Below the pieces are notes generated by a model that saw nothing but the letters and a program-made list of their open reading frames with translations, was not told the origin of the DNA and did not search any database. From Desulfobaculum bizertense DSM 18034 (GTDB lineage Bacteria > Desulfobacterota > Desulfovibrionia > Desulfovibrionales > Desulfovibrionaceae), in NCBI RefSeq assembly GCF_900167065.1, contig NZ_FUYA01000001.1, positions 372,001 through 436,000 of the forward strand: 64,000 nt of DNA, written 5' to 3'. The position numbers and the translations under genes are program-made. Shown in pieces: positions 43,542-52,234 of this stretch (positions are counted from its first letter, which is position 1; each line of letters starts with the position of its first letter).

Positions 43542-44261
43542 GTGAAAACCCTGTTCCTCGATTGCTCTTTCGGCATTGCCGGAGATATGTTTTTGGCTGC
43601 AAGTTGTGGCCTTGGTCTTGATCTCGCCCCCTTACAGAATGCGTTTTCGACCGCTGGCCTTGAATTGACGCTCGATGCACCAGAAGTTCGCATTGGGGGG
43701 CTTGCCGGACGGCAGCTTGCCATAGAATCTTCCAGCTCTCAGCCTCTTCGGCATCTTCCCGATATTCTCAAGATTATTGAAGCGCTTCCCCTGAGTGATG
43801 GCGTCTGCGCCAAGGCTTCCGCTGCCTTTACCCGGCTCGGGGAAGCAGAGGCCGCTGTGCACGGTATGCCCCTCGATCATGTGCATTTTCATGAGGTGGG
43901 AGCTGTCGATACGCTTATCGATGTCGTCGGTGCTTTTTATGCCGTTGAACAGCTTGGTGTTTCTCAGGTGCAGTGTTCTCCGCTTCCCTGGTTTCGCGGC
44001 CGCGTTCACTGTGCTCACGGTATTCTCCCTCTTCCTGCTCCTGCTGCTCTTGAGCTGATGAAAGGAAAGCCCGTCTTCCCCTCAGATTTTGAGTTGGAAA
44101 TTATTACCCCAACAGGCGCCCTCATTGTCGATCAGCTTGCTGACTCCTTCGTCACAGGGCCTACTGGTGTCGTCGTCGCCTCCGGCGTCGGGTATGGCAC
44201 CACCGACCTCGGCGACAAGAACAGAGGCTTACGTGCTCTGCTCATTGAGCCATGGGTGTAG
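43542..44261 (+). CDS. larC: LarC-like protein, N-terminal part only (nickel-pincer cofactor synthesis)
   Basis: LarC inserts nickel into the pincer cofactor of lactate racemase. The family start FLDCSFGIAGDMFLAA and the blocks DHVHFHEVGAVDTLIDVVGA and FEIITPTGAL-like LEIITPTGALIVDQL are clear. The protein has only 239 residues; full LarC is about 390-420. It ends after GVGYGTTDLGDKNRGLRALL, near the LarC1/LarC2 junction known in Lactobacillus, and the dispersed element copy C begins at its stop codon. No second half was found downstream. It could be a truncated gene or a stand-alone LarC1. GTG start with CGGAGG upstream. Confidence 0.85.
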   Translation: MKTLFLDCSFGIAGDMFLAASCGLGLDLAPLQNAFSTAGLELTLDAPEVRIGGLAGRQLAIESSSSQPLRHLPDILKIIEALPLSDGVCAKASAAFTRLGEAEAAVHGMPLDHVHFHEVGAVDTLIDVVGAFYAVEQLGVSQVQCSPLPWFRGRVHCAHGILPLPAPAALELMKGKPVFPSDFELEIITPTGALIVDQLADSFVTGPTGVVVASGVGYGTTDLGDKNRGLRALLIEPWV

Positions 44262-44700
44262 TGCTGATGCGTGTGTGGGTGGGGGAAGTTGGGGGCGCTG
44301 CCCCCAAACCCCCGCGTAAGGGAATGATTCCCTTACGTATCTTCATCGAGTTTGAATTCCCTCCACGCTTCGCGTGAATGAAATTCAAACTTGGGTGAGA
44401 AAACGAAAAGAACGTCGTTCTCTTTCCCGTGTGTTGCCACCATTCCTTTTGAACGCCTTTAGGCGTTCAAAAGGAATAAGTGCGGTCAGGAAAAGGCAGA
44501 AGAACACGCGTTAGGGAAACGCCCACTAGGGCGAAAAAAAGGGGCCGAAATGGAGAGGAGAGCGTAGCTCTCATCACATTTCGGCCCCTTTTTTTCGGGC
44601 GAAATCGGGATTCCCAAGGGCCTCGTCCTTGGGCGGGGTCAAGGGGCAGCGCCCCTTGCAGGGCTTGGGACAGCGTCCCAACAAAACAACCTTTGCCCTC
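44262..44700 (+). repeat. Multi-hairpin dispersed element, copy C
   Basis: Third copy, same orientation, directly after the larC stop. Parts are: a leader like the 49-bp unit of copy B (GTGCTGATGC.. GGGGGAAGTT at 44262-44290); palindrome GTAAGGGAATGATTCCCTTAC at 44316-44336; a 20-position stem with three mismatches near 44348-44391; a perfect 16-bp stem at 44441-44476; and a stem of over 20 bp at about 44531-44600 with inner GAGAGC/GCTCTC. Then come CCCAAGG/CCTTGGG, CAAGGGG/CCCCTTG and TTGGGAC/GTCCCAA near 44666-44682. The linker after the second stem is more diverged than between copies A and B. The element lies between convergent larC and the prepilin peptidase gene. Confidence 0.9.
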
Positions 44701-44711
44701 TCGTGCTCGTA

Positions 44712-45398
44712 CTATAAAACGAGTTTAAGATACCAGTTCATGATGTCAGTGCCATAGAGAAGGGTAAGGGCAGTGCCGAGGCAGAGAAAGGGGCCGAAGG
44801 GCATCTGACTGTGAAGGGAGAGCTTTTTTCCTGCGAGGTCGGCGACTGCGGCGGCGATAAGGGTGCTGATGCAGGCGAGGAGCACGGCAATGGGGAGCAG
44901 GTGAAGGCCGGTGAGTGCGCCAAGGGCGAACATGAGTTTAATGTCGCCAGTGCCGAGACCTTCAATGCCGCGGAGTTTTCGATAGGCGAACTGGAGCAAA
45001 ATAAAAAAGCCTGCACCGAGGACAGCGCCGCCGAAGCACTGGTTCGCGGGCATGTGCAGGAGAAAGAGCGAGGCGAGGGGAGCGAAAAGCATGGTTGGAT
45101 AAATCAGCTCATCGGGGAGGATGTAGCTGTAGAGGTCGATAAAGCTGGCGGTGAGAAAAAGGACGCCAAGAATTGAATAGACCCAAAAGTGCGCGGAGAG
45201 GCCGAACTGGAACGAGTAGGCCAGAGGGAGCACACAGGAGAAGGTAAGAATGCTTGGGCGAAAAAAGGCCCCGGGAGTGGTGTACTCTTCTGGGTCGAGC
45301 TGCCCGAGGAAGCGGAGCACAAAGAGCGCACTTGGGATACCAGTAAGCAGCCCAAAAAGGACGGCGACGAGCGGAGCTGGCAGTGATGAAAGTGTCAT
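44712..45398 (-). CDS. Prepilin peptidase, A24 family, without N-terminal Cys domain
   Basis: An inner-membrane aspartic protease of 228 residues with about eight hydrophobic segments. The two catalytic aspartates are visible in ASFIDLYSYILPDELIYP and in GLGTGDIKLMFALGALTG (GxGD motif). The N-terminal zinc-binding Cys-X-X-Cys methylation domain found in many PilD proteins is missing, so it may cleave but not N-methylate, or belong to the short TadV/archaeal type. No pilin genes are nearby. Confidence 0.9.
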   Translation of the reverse strand: MTLSSLPAPLVAVLFGLLTGIPSALFVLRFLGQLDPEEYTTPGAFFRPSILTFSCVLPLAYSFQFGLSAHFWVYSILGVLFLTASFIDLYSYILPDELIYPTMLFAPLASLFLLHMPANQCFGGAVLGAGFFILLQFAYRKLRGIEGLGTGDIKLMFALGALTGLHLLPIAVLLACISTLIAAAVADLAGKKLSLHSQMPFGPFLCLGTALTLLYGTDIMNWYLKLVL

Positions 45399-45452
45399 GA
45401 ATGTTCTGCTTGCGTTTTAGGGGCTGATGCAGGGCACCGAGCCGTGGTGACG

Positions 45453-45488
45453 AAAAAAGGAACGCCTCCAGTATGGTGACGTTCCTTT
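45453..45488 (-). terminator. Terminator after DUF4139 gene
   Basis: On the minus strand AAAGGAACG pairs with CGTTCCTTT across a 15-base loop and is followed by TTT. Confidence 0.7.
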
Positions 45489-45542
45489 GTGTTTTACGAG
45501 CTTCCTGATTTTGACGCAAGGTGAGCTGAGCAGGTGCTCAGA

Positions 45543-47051
45543 CTAGCGGCCGCCGAAGTGGATTTCCATGTCTTTTGGCCATTCAAAGGTGTAGCCGTAC
45601 TCAATGTCCTTGCTGTCTTCGCTGTCGAGTTCAAAGGTCCAGACGGCGAGATTGTCTTTCTGCTTTGCACCATCAAGCGAGGCGTCCATGCTGATGCGGG
45701 AGTCGCGAAGCTGGGGCAGGGCGTCTTCGACGCGAATTGAGGCAGCTTTTTTGCCCTGATTTTCAACCGTGAGCTTCCATTGCCAGCGAGCGGTGCTCTT
45801 TTTGCTGATGACGCCGCTGGAGCCAGATTTTTTGTCGAGCAGGGCAAAGTCGACACGAATTTGCGGTGCAGGGCCAAAGAAAAGCTCTGTTTTTTTGTCG
45901 CTGAGGCCAAACTGAACCTGCTGCACAAAGCTTGAGTCAATAAGCAGACGGGCCGGACCATAGGGAAGCTTGAGAGGCGACTTGAAGTCGACGCGTGCAT
46001 GCAGGAAGGCCTGCTGGCGCTCCTGCGGTCGAATAAGATAGTCAAATTTGGCATCCCAGTTGTCCTTGCGAACCGTGAGAAGCTTTTTTTGTCCAGAGTT
46101 CAGAGAGACAGTGCCAAGGGATATGGCATCAAAGAGTTCGCCTTGCTCAATACTGACACTGTCAGCTGCGGGAGCGGCCATAAACATGACGGGTGCGGCA
46201 TTCTCCATTGCTGACTTGGCGCGAGGCATGGGCTTCTGGCGAGGTCCAAGAATCCACGGTCGAGAGGGTGGGGGAGTAATGGCTCCGGTGTACTGCGCCG
46301 TAGAGAGCGTGAGTTCCGCATCGTTCCACTGAAGTCCAGAATTCTGATAAATCTGGGCCTGCCAGAGGAAACTCAGGTTCTGTTCTTCGGGGTGCGCATT
46401 GATGCTGTAAAGCGATGACCAGCCGCAGTTCGTGACACGATACTGGGCTTCAATGCTGATGGGCTTGGAGCCGGGCTTGTCGAGGGCCAGGACTGCTACC
46501 GGAAGCTCCTTGATGCCGCCAGTAAGGGCCTTGAGCTTGCGGTTGAGACGTGCAAGCCTGTCGCGCAGAGGACGTATTTCTTGTGCAAGTGCGCTTATTT
46601 CTTTTGTCGTTGCTGCGACGCTCTTTGCAACAGAGGCGGCCATTGTTTTGGCTTGCTCTGGGGTACTTATGTTGCTGCCAATGTTTCGCCAGAAGAGGAG
46701 CGTGGAGTGAAGCCCTGCCTGATGATTTTGTAAGACGGAAATTTGTTGCTCAACGGCGGCGATTTTGTCTCGAAGAGCCTTGATCGCGGGGCTGTCGCCA
46801 TAGGGCATGGTGGAGAAGCTGAGGCTTTTGAGCTGTGAATTCCCCTTGATAAGACTGATGTGCAGGGAATTTTGATCAATTCCAGCGGGTAGGGGCAAAA
46901 TATAACGCCCGTGGGGCGAGGGGGAAATATCTTTTTTTTCCTGAATTTGTGCTGAGTCAGGGAAAAGTGTGATGTGCTGCTTTGCCTGCGAACAGACCGG
47001 GAAAAGCAGAAACACACTGAAAGCACAAAGGAAGGCGTGAAGCTTTCGCAT
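45543..47051 (-). CDS. Exported DUF4139 (MuiA-like) family protein
   Basis: 502 residues. The signal peptide LHAFLCAFSVFLLFPVCSQA directs it to the periplasm. The N-terminal quarter (ITLFPDSAQIQEKKDISPSP) is DUF4140-like. A coiled-coil region around residues 95-180 follows, and the C-terminal half is the DUF4139 domain, with QYRVTNCGWSSLYSINAHPE and TVENQGKKAASIRVEDALP typical of the mucoidy-inhibitor A group. Biochemical function unknown. ATG 47051 follows GGAGG; the frame open to 47165 adds an unsupported leader. Confidence 0.88.
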   Translation of the reverse strand: MRKLHAFLCAFSVFLLFPVCSQAKQHITLFPDSAQIQEKKDISPSPHGRYILPLPAGIDQNSLHISLIKGNSQLKSLSFSTMPYGDSPAIKALRDKIAAVEQQISVLQNHQAGLHSTLLFWRNIGSNISTPEQAKTMAASVAKSVAATTKEISALAQEIRPLRDRLARLNRKLKALTGGIKELPVAVLALDKPGSKPISIEAQYRVTNCGWSSLYSINAHPEEQNLSFLWQAQIYQNSGLQWNDAELTLSTAQYTGAITPPPSRPWILGPRQKPMPRAKSAMENAAPVMFMAAPAADSVSIEQGELFDAISLGTVSLNSGQKKLLTVRKDNWDAKFDYLIRPQERQQAFLHARVDFKSPLKLPYGPARLLIDSSFVQQVQFGLSDKKTELFFGPAPQIRVDFALLDKKSGSSGVISKKSTARWQWKLTVENQGKKAASIRVEDALPQLRDSRISMDASLDGAKQKDNLAVWTFELDSEDSKDIEYGYTFEWPKDMEIHFGGR

Positions 47052-47134
47052 GTGATCCTCCATAAAAAAGGTGAACGCCAGTCTCTCTGTGTAGCGTTCA
47101 CCAAAAAAAGGGTCAATGCGTTGCATGCCACTTG

Positions 47135-47473
47135 CTAGGGTAAAGTGATCTCTTTGCAGGTCCACTTTTTGGGGGAAAACTCAAAACAGCTCAGAATAAG
47201 CTGGCCCTCAAGCGTCCAGACCTTGCCGACAATCAGACCTTTGGCTTCCTTGTCCATGACCTCTGCAATCAGGTCAAAAATGGCGAGCCTGTTTTCCTCG
47301 TCTTCCTCAAACATCGGGGACTGGCCTGAAATCTTAAAGGCTCCGGACCCTGCTTCAAGATATTCGTATGATACGTCTTCAAAGGCATTCTCAAGAAGCC
47401 TGTGCATCTTTGAATAGGTCCATTCATTGATTCCAGAAATCCAGCCTTCGTAGCTCATGTGATGTGTATCCAT
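47135..47473 (-). CDS. Small hypothetical protein
   Basis: A 112-residue soluble, acidic protein that I do not recognise. It is rich in aromatic residues, for example EGWISGINEWTYSKMHRLLE, and ends KKWTCKEITLP. AGGAG lies 6 bases before ATG 47473, supporting real expression; an alternative ATG at 47458 exists. It is 83 bases upstream of the DUF4139 gene, in the same direction. Confidence 0.65.
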   Translation of the reverse strand: MDTHHMSYEGWISGINEWTYSKMHRLLENAFEDVSYEYLEAGSGAFKISGQSPMFEEDEENRLAIFDLIAEVMDKEAKGLIVGKVWTLEGQLILSCFEFSPKKWTCKEITLP

Positions 47474-47981
47474 GAATATCTCCTGCGTGTATCTCTCGTG
47501 GTAAAAAAAAATTCCTGATGGAAGCTCCGTTATCTTCCTTACAGCCAGAAGAGAAAAGGCTCAAGAAAAGAAGTTTGGCTTTTTGTGGTGAACCCGCGAA
47601 AATACAGAAAAAAATCCTTTTCATAAACGAAAAAAGTCAACAATTCAGAAAACAAATATTATTGGGAGCCTCGCGGTATTACAGGCCTGTCATAAGGCTG
47701 ACAAATTCTACCTTACGGACCTTTTTAAGGCGCTTTTCCAAAAAGGAAAAGAAGAATCGATAGCTTGGGGGAGAAGTACGGAGAAAAGGGTCGCTGATTT
47801 TCTTTTTAGAAAGTTGGCGAAAAATGGACAAGCAAATATAGGCATTTCTGTGCTGTAAGGTTCCTGAATCTGGAATGATTCTTTTCTTTCTCCTATGAAG
47901 GTGATAAGACAGTTGCATTGATTTTTTTAGCGTTACATTCTTCAAATATCCAAACAGGTTGGAAGGAGAATTTTTGATATT
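47474..47981 (+). other. AT-rich spacer, no gene seen
   Basis: About 500 bases, clearly richer in A and T than the coding DNA around it. I see no convincing gene. A small inverted repeat CTTTTCC/GGAAAAG with loop AAAAA lies near 47733-47751. Short frames such as 47518-47763 lack ribosome sites. Confidence 0.5.
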
Positions 47982-48086
47982 ATGAAAATCCTGAAAAAGA
48001 AACCCGGACTCGCGGTGCGTATCCTCTTGGGCATCACTCTGTATGTTCTCGCCGTACTTCTTTCTGCTTCTGTTGTCCGCGCATAG
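47982..48086 (+). CDS. Candidate 34-residue single-span membrane peptide
   Basis: A short frame with a basic N-terminus (MKILKKKPG) followed by one hydrophobic helix (LLGITLYVLAVLLSASVV) and the end RA. GGAAGGAG lies upstream but 13 bases from the ATG, longer than usual. A strong terminator follows at 48110-48160, so a short transcript ends here. The layout resembles known small membrane proteins, but no family is recognised. It could instead be part of a non-coding RNA. Confidence 0.45.
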   Translation: MKILKKKPGLAVRILLGITLYVLAVLLSASVVRA

Positions 48087-48109
48087 CTTGCACGGGACCT
48101 CAAAATTTT

Positions 48110-48160
48110 AGGGCCAGTCATGACGTAATCCTCGTTGTGGCTGGCCCTGCTTGTTTTTTT
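48110..48160 (+). terminator. Terminator after the small membrane peptide frame
   Basis: AGGGCCAGTCA pairs with TGGCTGGCCCT (11 bp, one G-T pair), then GCTTG and eight Ts at 48153-48160. Confidence 0.85.
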
Positions 48161-48672
48161 CTCCCCCCTTTCTCCATAAGCCGCTCCTGCGCTCTGCAAC
48201 TTTCTTTTTGGAAAACCTTCCTTCCGAGGAGAACCTTTTTTCAACTTTTTGCAAAACAGATCTACCAGAACTGCAATGCGGGTATTTCTCTGTCTTTGAT
48301 GAAAAAGTTAGACTGTGAGTGTTTACTCATACAGCCGAAAACGTTGTATTGAAAGAGCTTCTTGCGTCCTGTGTTGGTGAAATGACCTTGACTTTCTTCG
48401 TGTTTTCTGGTCATCCGAAACGGTCTCTTTCACTGAAAAGGGCCAATTTTTTTCTGTAAAAATTGTTTGAATGCTCAATCATTATATCTTCAAACTTGTT
48501 TGTGCATTCAATCTATTTTCACAGAAAAATTGTTTGGTTGAACAGACAGAGATTCCCCTGCACGGGAAAAGCCGCCCAACTGCAATGCTGGGTGTGCGGG
48601 TGGAACGTCGACCTGTGTTTTTGGCACGCTGTGCTGTGCCCCGGTTTGGAACATTTCGCTGAGAAGGTACTT
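48161..48672 (+). other. Upstream region of the lactate permease gene
   Basis: AT-rich, no gene seen. It holds a candidate promoter (TTGTTT 48463-48468, 16 bases, TATCTT 48485-48490), an inverted repeat CAATTTTT/AAAAATTG near 48444-48465, a palindrome CAAACTTGTTTG at 48491-48502, and a 12-base direct repeat AAAAATTGTTTG at 48458-48469 and 48525-48536. The repeats around the promoter suggest a regulator site. The frame from 48463 runs into the permease but is not supported as coding. Confidence 0.45.
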
Positions 48673-50187
48673 ATGGAGTTTGTGAAGTTTGGGGTAGCTC
48701 TGCTGCCAATCCTGTGGCTTATGTTTTCCCTTGGTGTCCTGCATCTCCCTGCACACAAGACATGTGTTGCGACCCTTGTTGGAACATTTTTGCTCGCCGT
48801 CTTTGGATGGTGGGGAATGCCCCTGACAGAGGCAGCTGGTGCTGCTATGGAAGGTGGCGCGCTCGCCCTCTGGCCCATTATGATCGTCATCATCGCGGCC
48901 GTTTTTACGTACAATCTTTCTCTGGCAACAGGGAGCATGGAAGTCATCAAGGGAATGCTGTCGTCCATCACGACTGACAAGCGTATCCTTGTCCTCATCA
49001 TTGCATGGGGCTTTGGTGGCTTCCTCGAAGGCGTTGCAGGGTACGGTACTGCTGTTGCAATTCCGGCAAGTATCCTTGCTGCAATGGGTTTCAATCCGCT
49101 GTTCGCCGCTGTGATCTGTCTGGTGGCAAACACCGTTCCGACTGCATTCGGTGCCATCGGCATTCCGGTGACCACAATGGCAAGCGTGACGGGACTCTCC
49201 CCTATGGAGCTGAGCTATTACACTGGCCTTCAGCTTACTCCCTTCATTATTCTTATTCCCATGCTGCTCGTTATGCTGGTGGAAAAGAGTGTAAAGGGCA
49301 TCCAGGGCGTTTTCTTTGTGACGCTGGTTTCTGGCGTGTCCTTTGCTTTGCCCCAGCTTGCTTTGGCAAAATTCCTTGGACCTGAACTTCCCTGTCTGGC
49401 TGGTAGTGTGTGCAGTATGGCTGCAACGACGCTGGTCACTCGCCTGATGTATTCCCACACCGCTGGCGAGAAGGACGAGTCTGTGACTGGTCGTCAGAAG
49501 TTTTTGGCATGGTTGCCCTATATTCTGGTGTTCTCCTTCATCATCCTGTGTAGTAACCTCTTCCCCGGTATCCGAGATGCTCTGGGAAGCGTGAAGTCAA
49601 CGGTTGCTATCTACAAGGACCACCTGTTTACCTTTAAGTGGATTGCCACACCGGGGACGCTGATTATTCTGGCGACCTTTATTGGTGGTCTGATTCAGGG
49701 TGAGTCTCTGGGGCGCATTGCAGGTATTTTTATCAAAACATGCAAGCAGCTGGTGATGTCCTGTGTCACCGTTGTGGCTATTGTCGCAATGGCAAAGGTC
49801 ATGGCCTACAGTGGCATGATTAACTCTATTGCCGTGGTCATGGCTGAGCTGACAGGTCGTGTTTTCCCGCTGCTTTCTCCGCTTATTGGGGCACTGGGAA
49901 CATTTGTGACGGGTTCTGATACCTCGTCCAATGTGCTTTTCGGTAAGCTCCAGCTTGAAGTTGCCAACCAGATTGGTGTTGACCCGCGTTGGCTCGTTGC
50001 CGCCAGTGCTGGTGGCGCAACCGCAGGCAAAATGATTTCTCCTCAGTCCATCGCTGTTGCAACTGCTGCAACAGGCCTGATTGGTTCCGAGGGTGAAATT
50101 CTTGGCAAGACCGTCAAGGTCTGCATCGCGTACCTCGTGCTCTACGGTGCCGTGGTGTTCGCCACTCTGAGTCTCGGTCTGATTTAG
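48673..50187 (+). CDS. lctP: L-lactate permease family transporter
   Basis: A 504-residue LctP-family membrane protein with about twelve hydrophobic segments. Typical pieces are GGFLEGVAGYGTAVAIPASI, PTAFGAIGIPVTTMA, LGTFVTGSDTSSNVLFGKLQ and GGATAGKMISPQSIAVATAA, which are LctP hallmarks. It takes up lactate, a main electron donor for sulfate reducers. AGAAGG precedes ATG 48673. A shared terminator separates it from the convergent pgi gene. Confidence 0.95.
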   Translation: MEFVKFGVALLPILWLMFSLGVLHLPAHKTCVATLVGTFLLAVFGWWGMPLTEAAGAAMEGGALALWPIMIVIIAAVFTYNLSLATGSMEVIKGMLSSITTDKRILVLIIAWGFGGFLEGVAGYGTAVAIPASILAAMGFNPLFAAVICLVANTVPTAFGAIGIPVTTMASVTGLSPMELSYYTGLQLTPFIILIPMLLVMLVEKSVKGIQGVFFVTLVSGVSFALPQLALAKFLGPELPCLAGSVCSMAATTLVTRLMYSHTAGEKDESVTGRQKFLAWLPYILVFSFIILCSNLFPGIRDALGSVKSTVAIYKDHLFTFKWIATPGTLIILATFIGGLIQGESLGRIAGIFIKTCKQLVMSCVTVVAIVAMAKVMAYSGMINSIAVVMAELTGRVFPLLSPLIGALGTFVTGSDTSSNVLFGKLQLEVANQIGVDPRWLVAASAGGATAGKMISPQSIAVATAATGLIGSEGEILGKTVKVCIAYLVLYGAVVFATLSLGLI

Positions 50188-50229
50188 TCAGTCTCCTGAT
50201 TTATACAGAGTAGAATTCTGAAAAAAGAA

Positions 50230-50261
50230 AGGCCGGAAGCTGTGAGCTTCCGGCCTTTTTT
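50230..50261. terminator. Bidirectional terminator between lctP and pgi
   Basis: AGGCCGGAAGCT, loop GTG, AGCTTCCGGCCT, with Ts on the right and As on the left, so it can end transcripts from both sides. Confidence 0.93.
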
Positions 50262-50276
50262 GTGCGGTAATGAAAA

Positions 50277-51926
50277 CTAGGAATTGTCTCGCGACATATG
50301 CTGGTAGGCGTTGATAAGCCCGTTTGTTGAGGCATCATGTCGTGTTGCTCTGCCACCTTCTGCAAGCTCGGTCTGAATATTCTTCGCGAGTTGCTTGCCG
50401 AGTTCGACACCCATTTGGTCAAAGGAATTAATGTTCCAGATCGTACCCTGCACAAAGATTTTGTGTTCATACAGAGCCATGAGCAGACCAAGATTGAAGG
50501 GCGTCAGGCGCTTGAGCAGGAAGGTGTTGGACGGGCGGTTGCCTGTAAAGGTCTTGTGCGGTGCAAGAGCGCTGACCCGATTCGGGGCAAGCCCCTGTGC
50601 TTCCAGCTCTGCCTTAGCTTCGGCAAGGGTTCGGCCGCGCATGAGGGCTTCTGTCTGTGCAAAAAAATTGGAAATGAGCACCGTGTGGTGTTTGCCCATT
50701 GGGTTTAGCGGCTGGGCGCAGGCGATGAAATCGCAGGGGACAAGCTTTGTGCCCTGATGCAGGAGCTGGAAAAAGGCGTGCTGTCCATTGGTGCCGGGTT
50801 CTCCCCAGATGATTGGTCCCGTTCCGTAATTGACCGGGACACCATCAACAGAAATGCTTTTGCCATTGGATTCCATGTCGCCCTGCTGGAAGTAGGCAGG
50901 GAAGCGGGACAGGTACTGGTTATAGGGGAGTATGGCCTGTGTGCCACATCCATAGAAATTGTTGTACCAGATGCCCAGCATTGCCATGAGCATGGGGATA
51001 TTGCGCTCAGGCTGTGCAGTTCGGAAGTGGACGTCAGCCTCGTGTGCACCCGCAAGGAACTCTTCAAAGCGGTCCATGCCAATGGCGAGAGCAACAGAGA
51101 GGCCAATGGCGCTCCACACAGAGTACCGTCCGCCGACCCAGTCCCAGAATTCAAACATGTTTTCGGGGTCAATGCCAAAATTCTGGACGCCTTCGCGATT
51201 AGTTGAGAGGGCGACAAAATGTTTGGCAACGAACTCTTCATTTCCTGCCCGGCTTAGGAACCATTTTTTTGCTGAGCCAGCATTGAGCAATGTTTCCTGC
51301 GTGGTGAAAGTCTTGGAAGCCACAATGAAGAGTGTGGTTCGTGGGTCCAGATTTCGAAGAATTTCTGAGAGCTGTGTGCCATCCGCGTTGGAAACAAAGT
51401 GGGGCCGGGGACCGTCGACATAGCTGGTCAGGGCCTGGGCGACCATTTGCGGGCCAAGGTCGGAACCTCCAATGCCGATATTTACAATATCAGTGATGGG
51501 TTGTCCGGTGTAGCCCTTCCACTCTCCCGAGCGGACGTGGTCACAGAAGTCCCGCATTTTTTTTAGCATCTGGCGGACGAGAGGGATGACATTTTCCCCA
51601 TCGACATAGACCGGCGTCTCGTCCTGCTGGCGGAGAGCGACGTGAAGAACGGCCCGGTCTTCGGTCACGTTGATGTGGCCACCTGAAAACATGGCTTCAC
51701 GGCGTTCTATGACACCTCGATCTCGAAGAAGGTCCATGAGGAGAGTGACAGTCTTTTGTGTGATTCTGTTTTTAGAATAGTCAAAAAGAAGGTCTCCAAG
51801 TTGAATGGAGAACTTTGCAAAACGCTCTGAATCTGCGTTGAAGAGGTCCCGCATGTGAAGGTCACAGCTTTCCCGGTAGTGCTCAAGAAGCGCTTCCCAT
51901 GCAGGAGACCGCGTCAGGGAGATCAT
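50277..51926 (-). CDS. pgi: Glucose-6-phosphate isomerase
   Basis: Interconverts glucose-6-phosphate and fructose-6-phosphate. 549 residues, as in E. coli. Signature regions are [60 protein letters not shown] and, near the C-terminus, [23 protein letters not shown] 51926 follows AAGGA at 7 bases; the frame extends upstream to a TTG without support. It converges on lctP and is transcribed alone. Confidence 0.98.
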   Translation of the reverse strand: MISLTRSPAWEALLEHYRESCDLHMRDLFNADSERFAKFSIQLGDLLFDYSKNRITQKTVTLLMDLLRDRGVIERREAMFSGGHINVTEDRAVLHVALRQQDETPVYVDGENVIPLVRQMLKKMRDFCDHVRSGEWKGYTGQPITDIVNIGIGGSDLGPQMVAQALTSYVDGPRPHFVSNADGTQLSEILRNLDPRTTLFIVASKTFTTQETLLNAGSAKKWFLSRAGNEEFVAKHFVALSTNREGVQNFGIDPENMFEFWDWVGGRYSVWSAIGLSVALAIGMDRFEEFLAGAHEADVHFRTAQPERNIPMLMAMLGIWYNNFYGCGTQAILPYNQYLSRFPAYFQQGDMESNGKSISVDGVPVNYGTGPIIWGEPGTNGQHAFFQLLHQGTKLVPCDFIACAQPLNPMGKHHTVLISNFFAQTEALMRGRTLAEAKAELEAQGLAPNRVSALAPHKTFTGNRPSNTFLLKRLTPFNLGLLMALYEHKIFVQGTIWNINSFDQMGVELGKQLAKNIQTELAEGGRATRHDASTNGLINAYQHMSRDNS

Positions 51927-52234
51927 GATGCAATCCTTAATATTCAAAACAGGTGATGAAAAGACGGTTGAATTCTAACGATACTCTGAACGAAAGGGGA
52001 GTCGAAGTCAATAAATACGCAGTAATTGCTGATAGCAGGAACGAAGAGTGCTCATATATGTCTTCATCAAAAAAAGGTCGTGCAGGCAGGATACGCTAGA
52101 ATCTGCCGGGGTGATTTTACTGGACACACAGCGCCTTCGTCAGGCAGTGAGTCGCCAGAGAGTCTAGCACAGTACGGTGCTGGGCAAAGTTTTTTCACAA
52201 GGGGCAAAATCCCCTGATGTTTGGAGAGAGGACT
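51927..52234 (+). other. Spacer between pgi and the epimerase gene
   Basis: About 310 bases of divergent upstream DNA. I see no gene, terminator or clear promoter. A small GGGG/CCCC inverted repeat lies near 52200-52214. Confidence 0.4.

Noticed and set aside
47518-47763. 81-codon plus-strand frame in the AT-rich gap
   Set aside because: No ribosome site, strongly lysine/arginine-rich composition, no recognised family.
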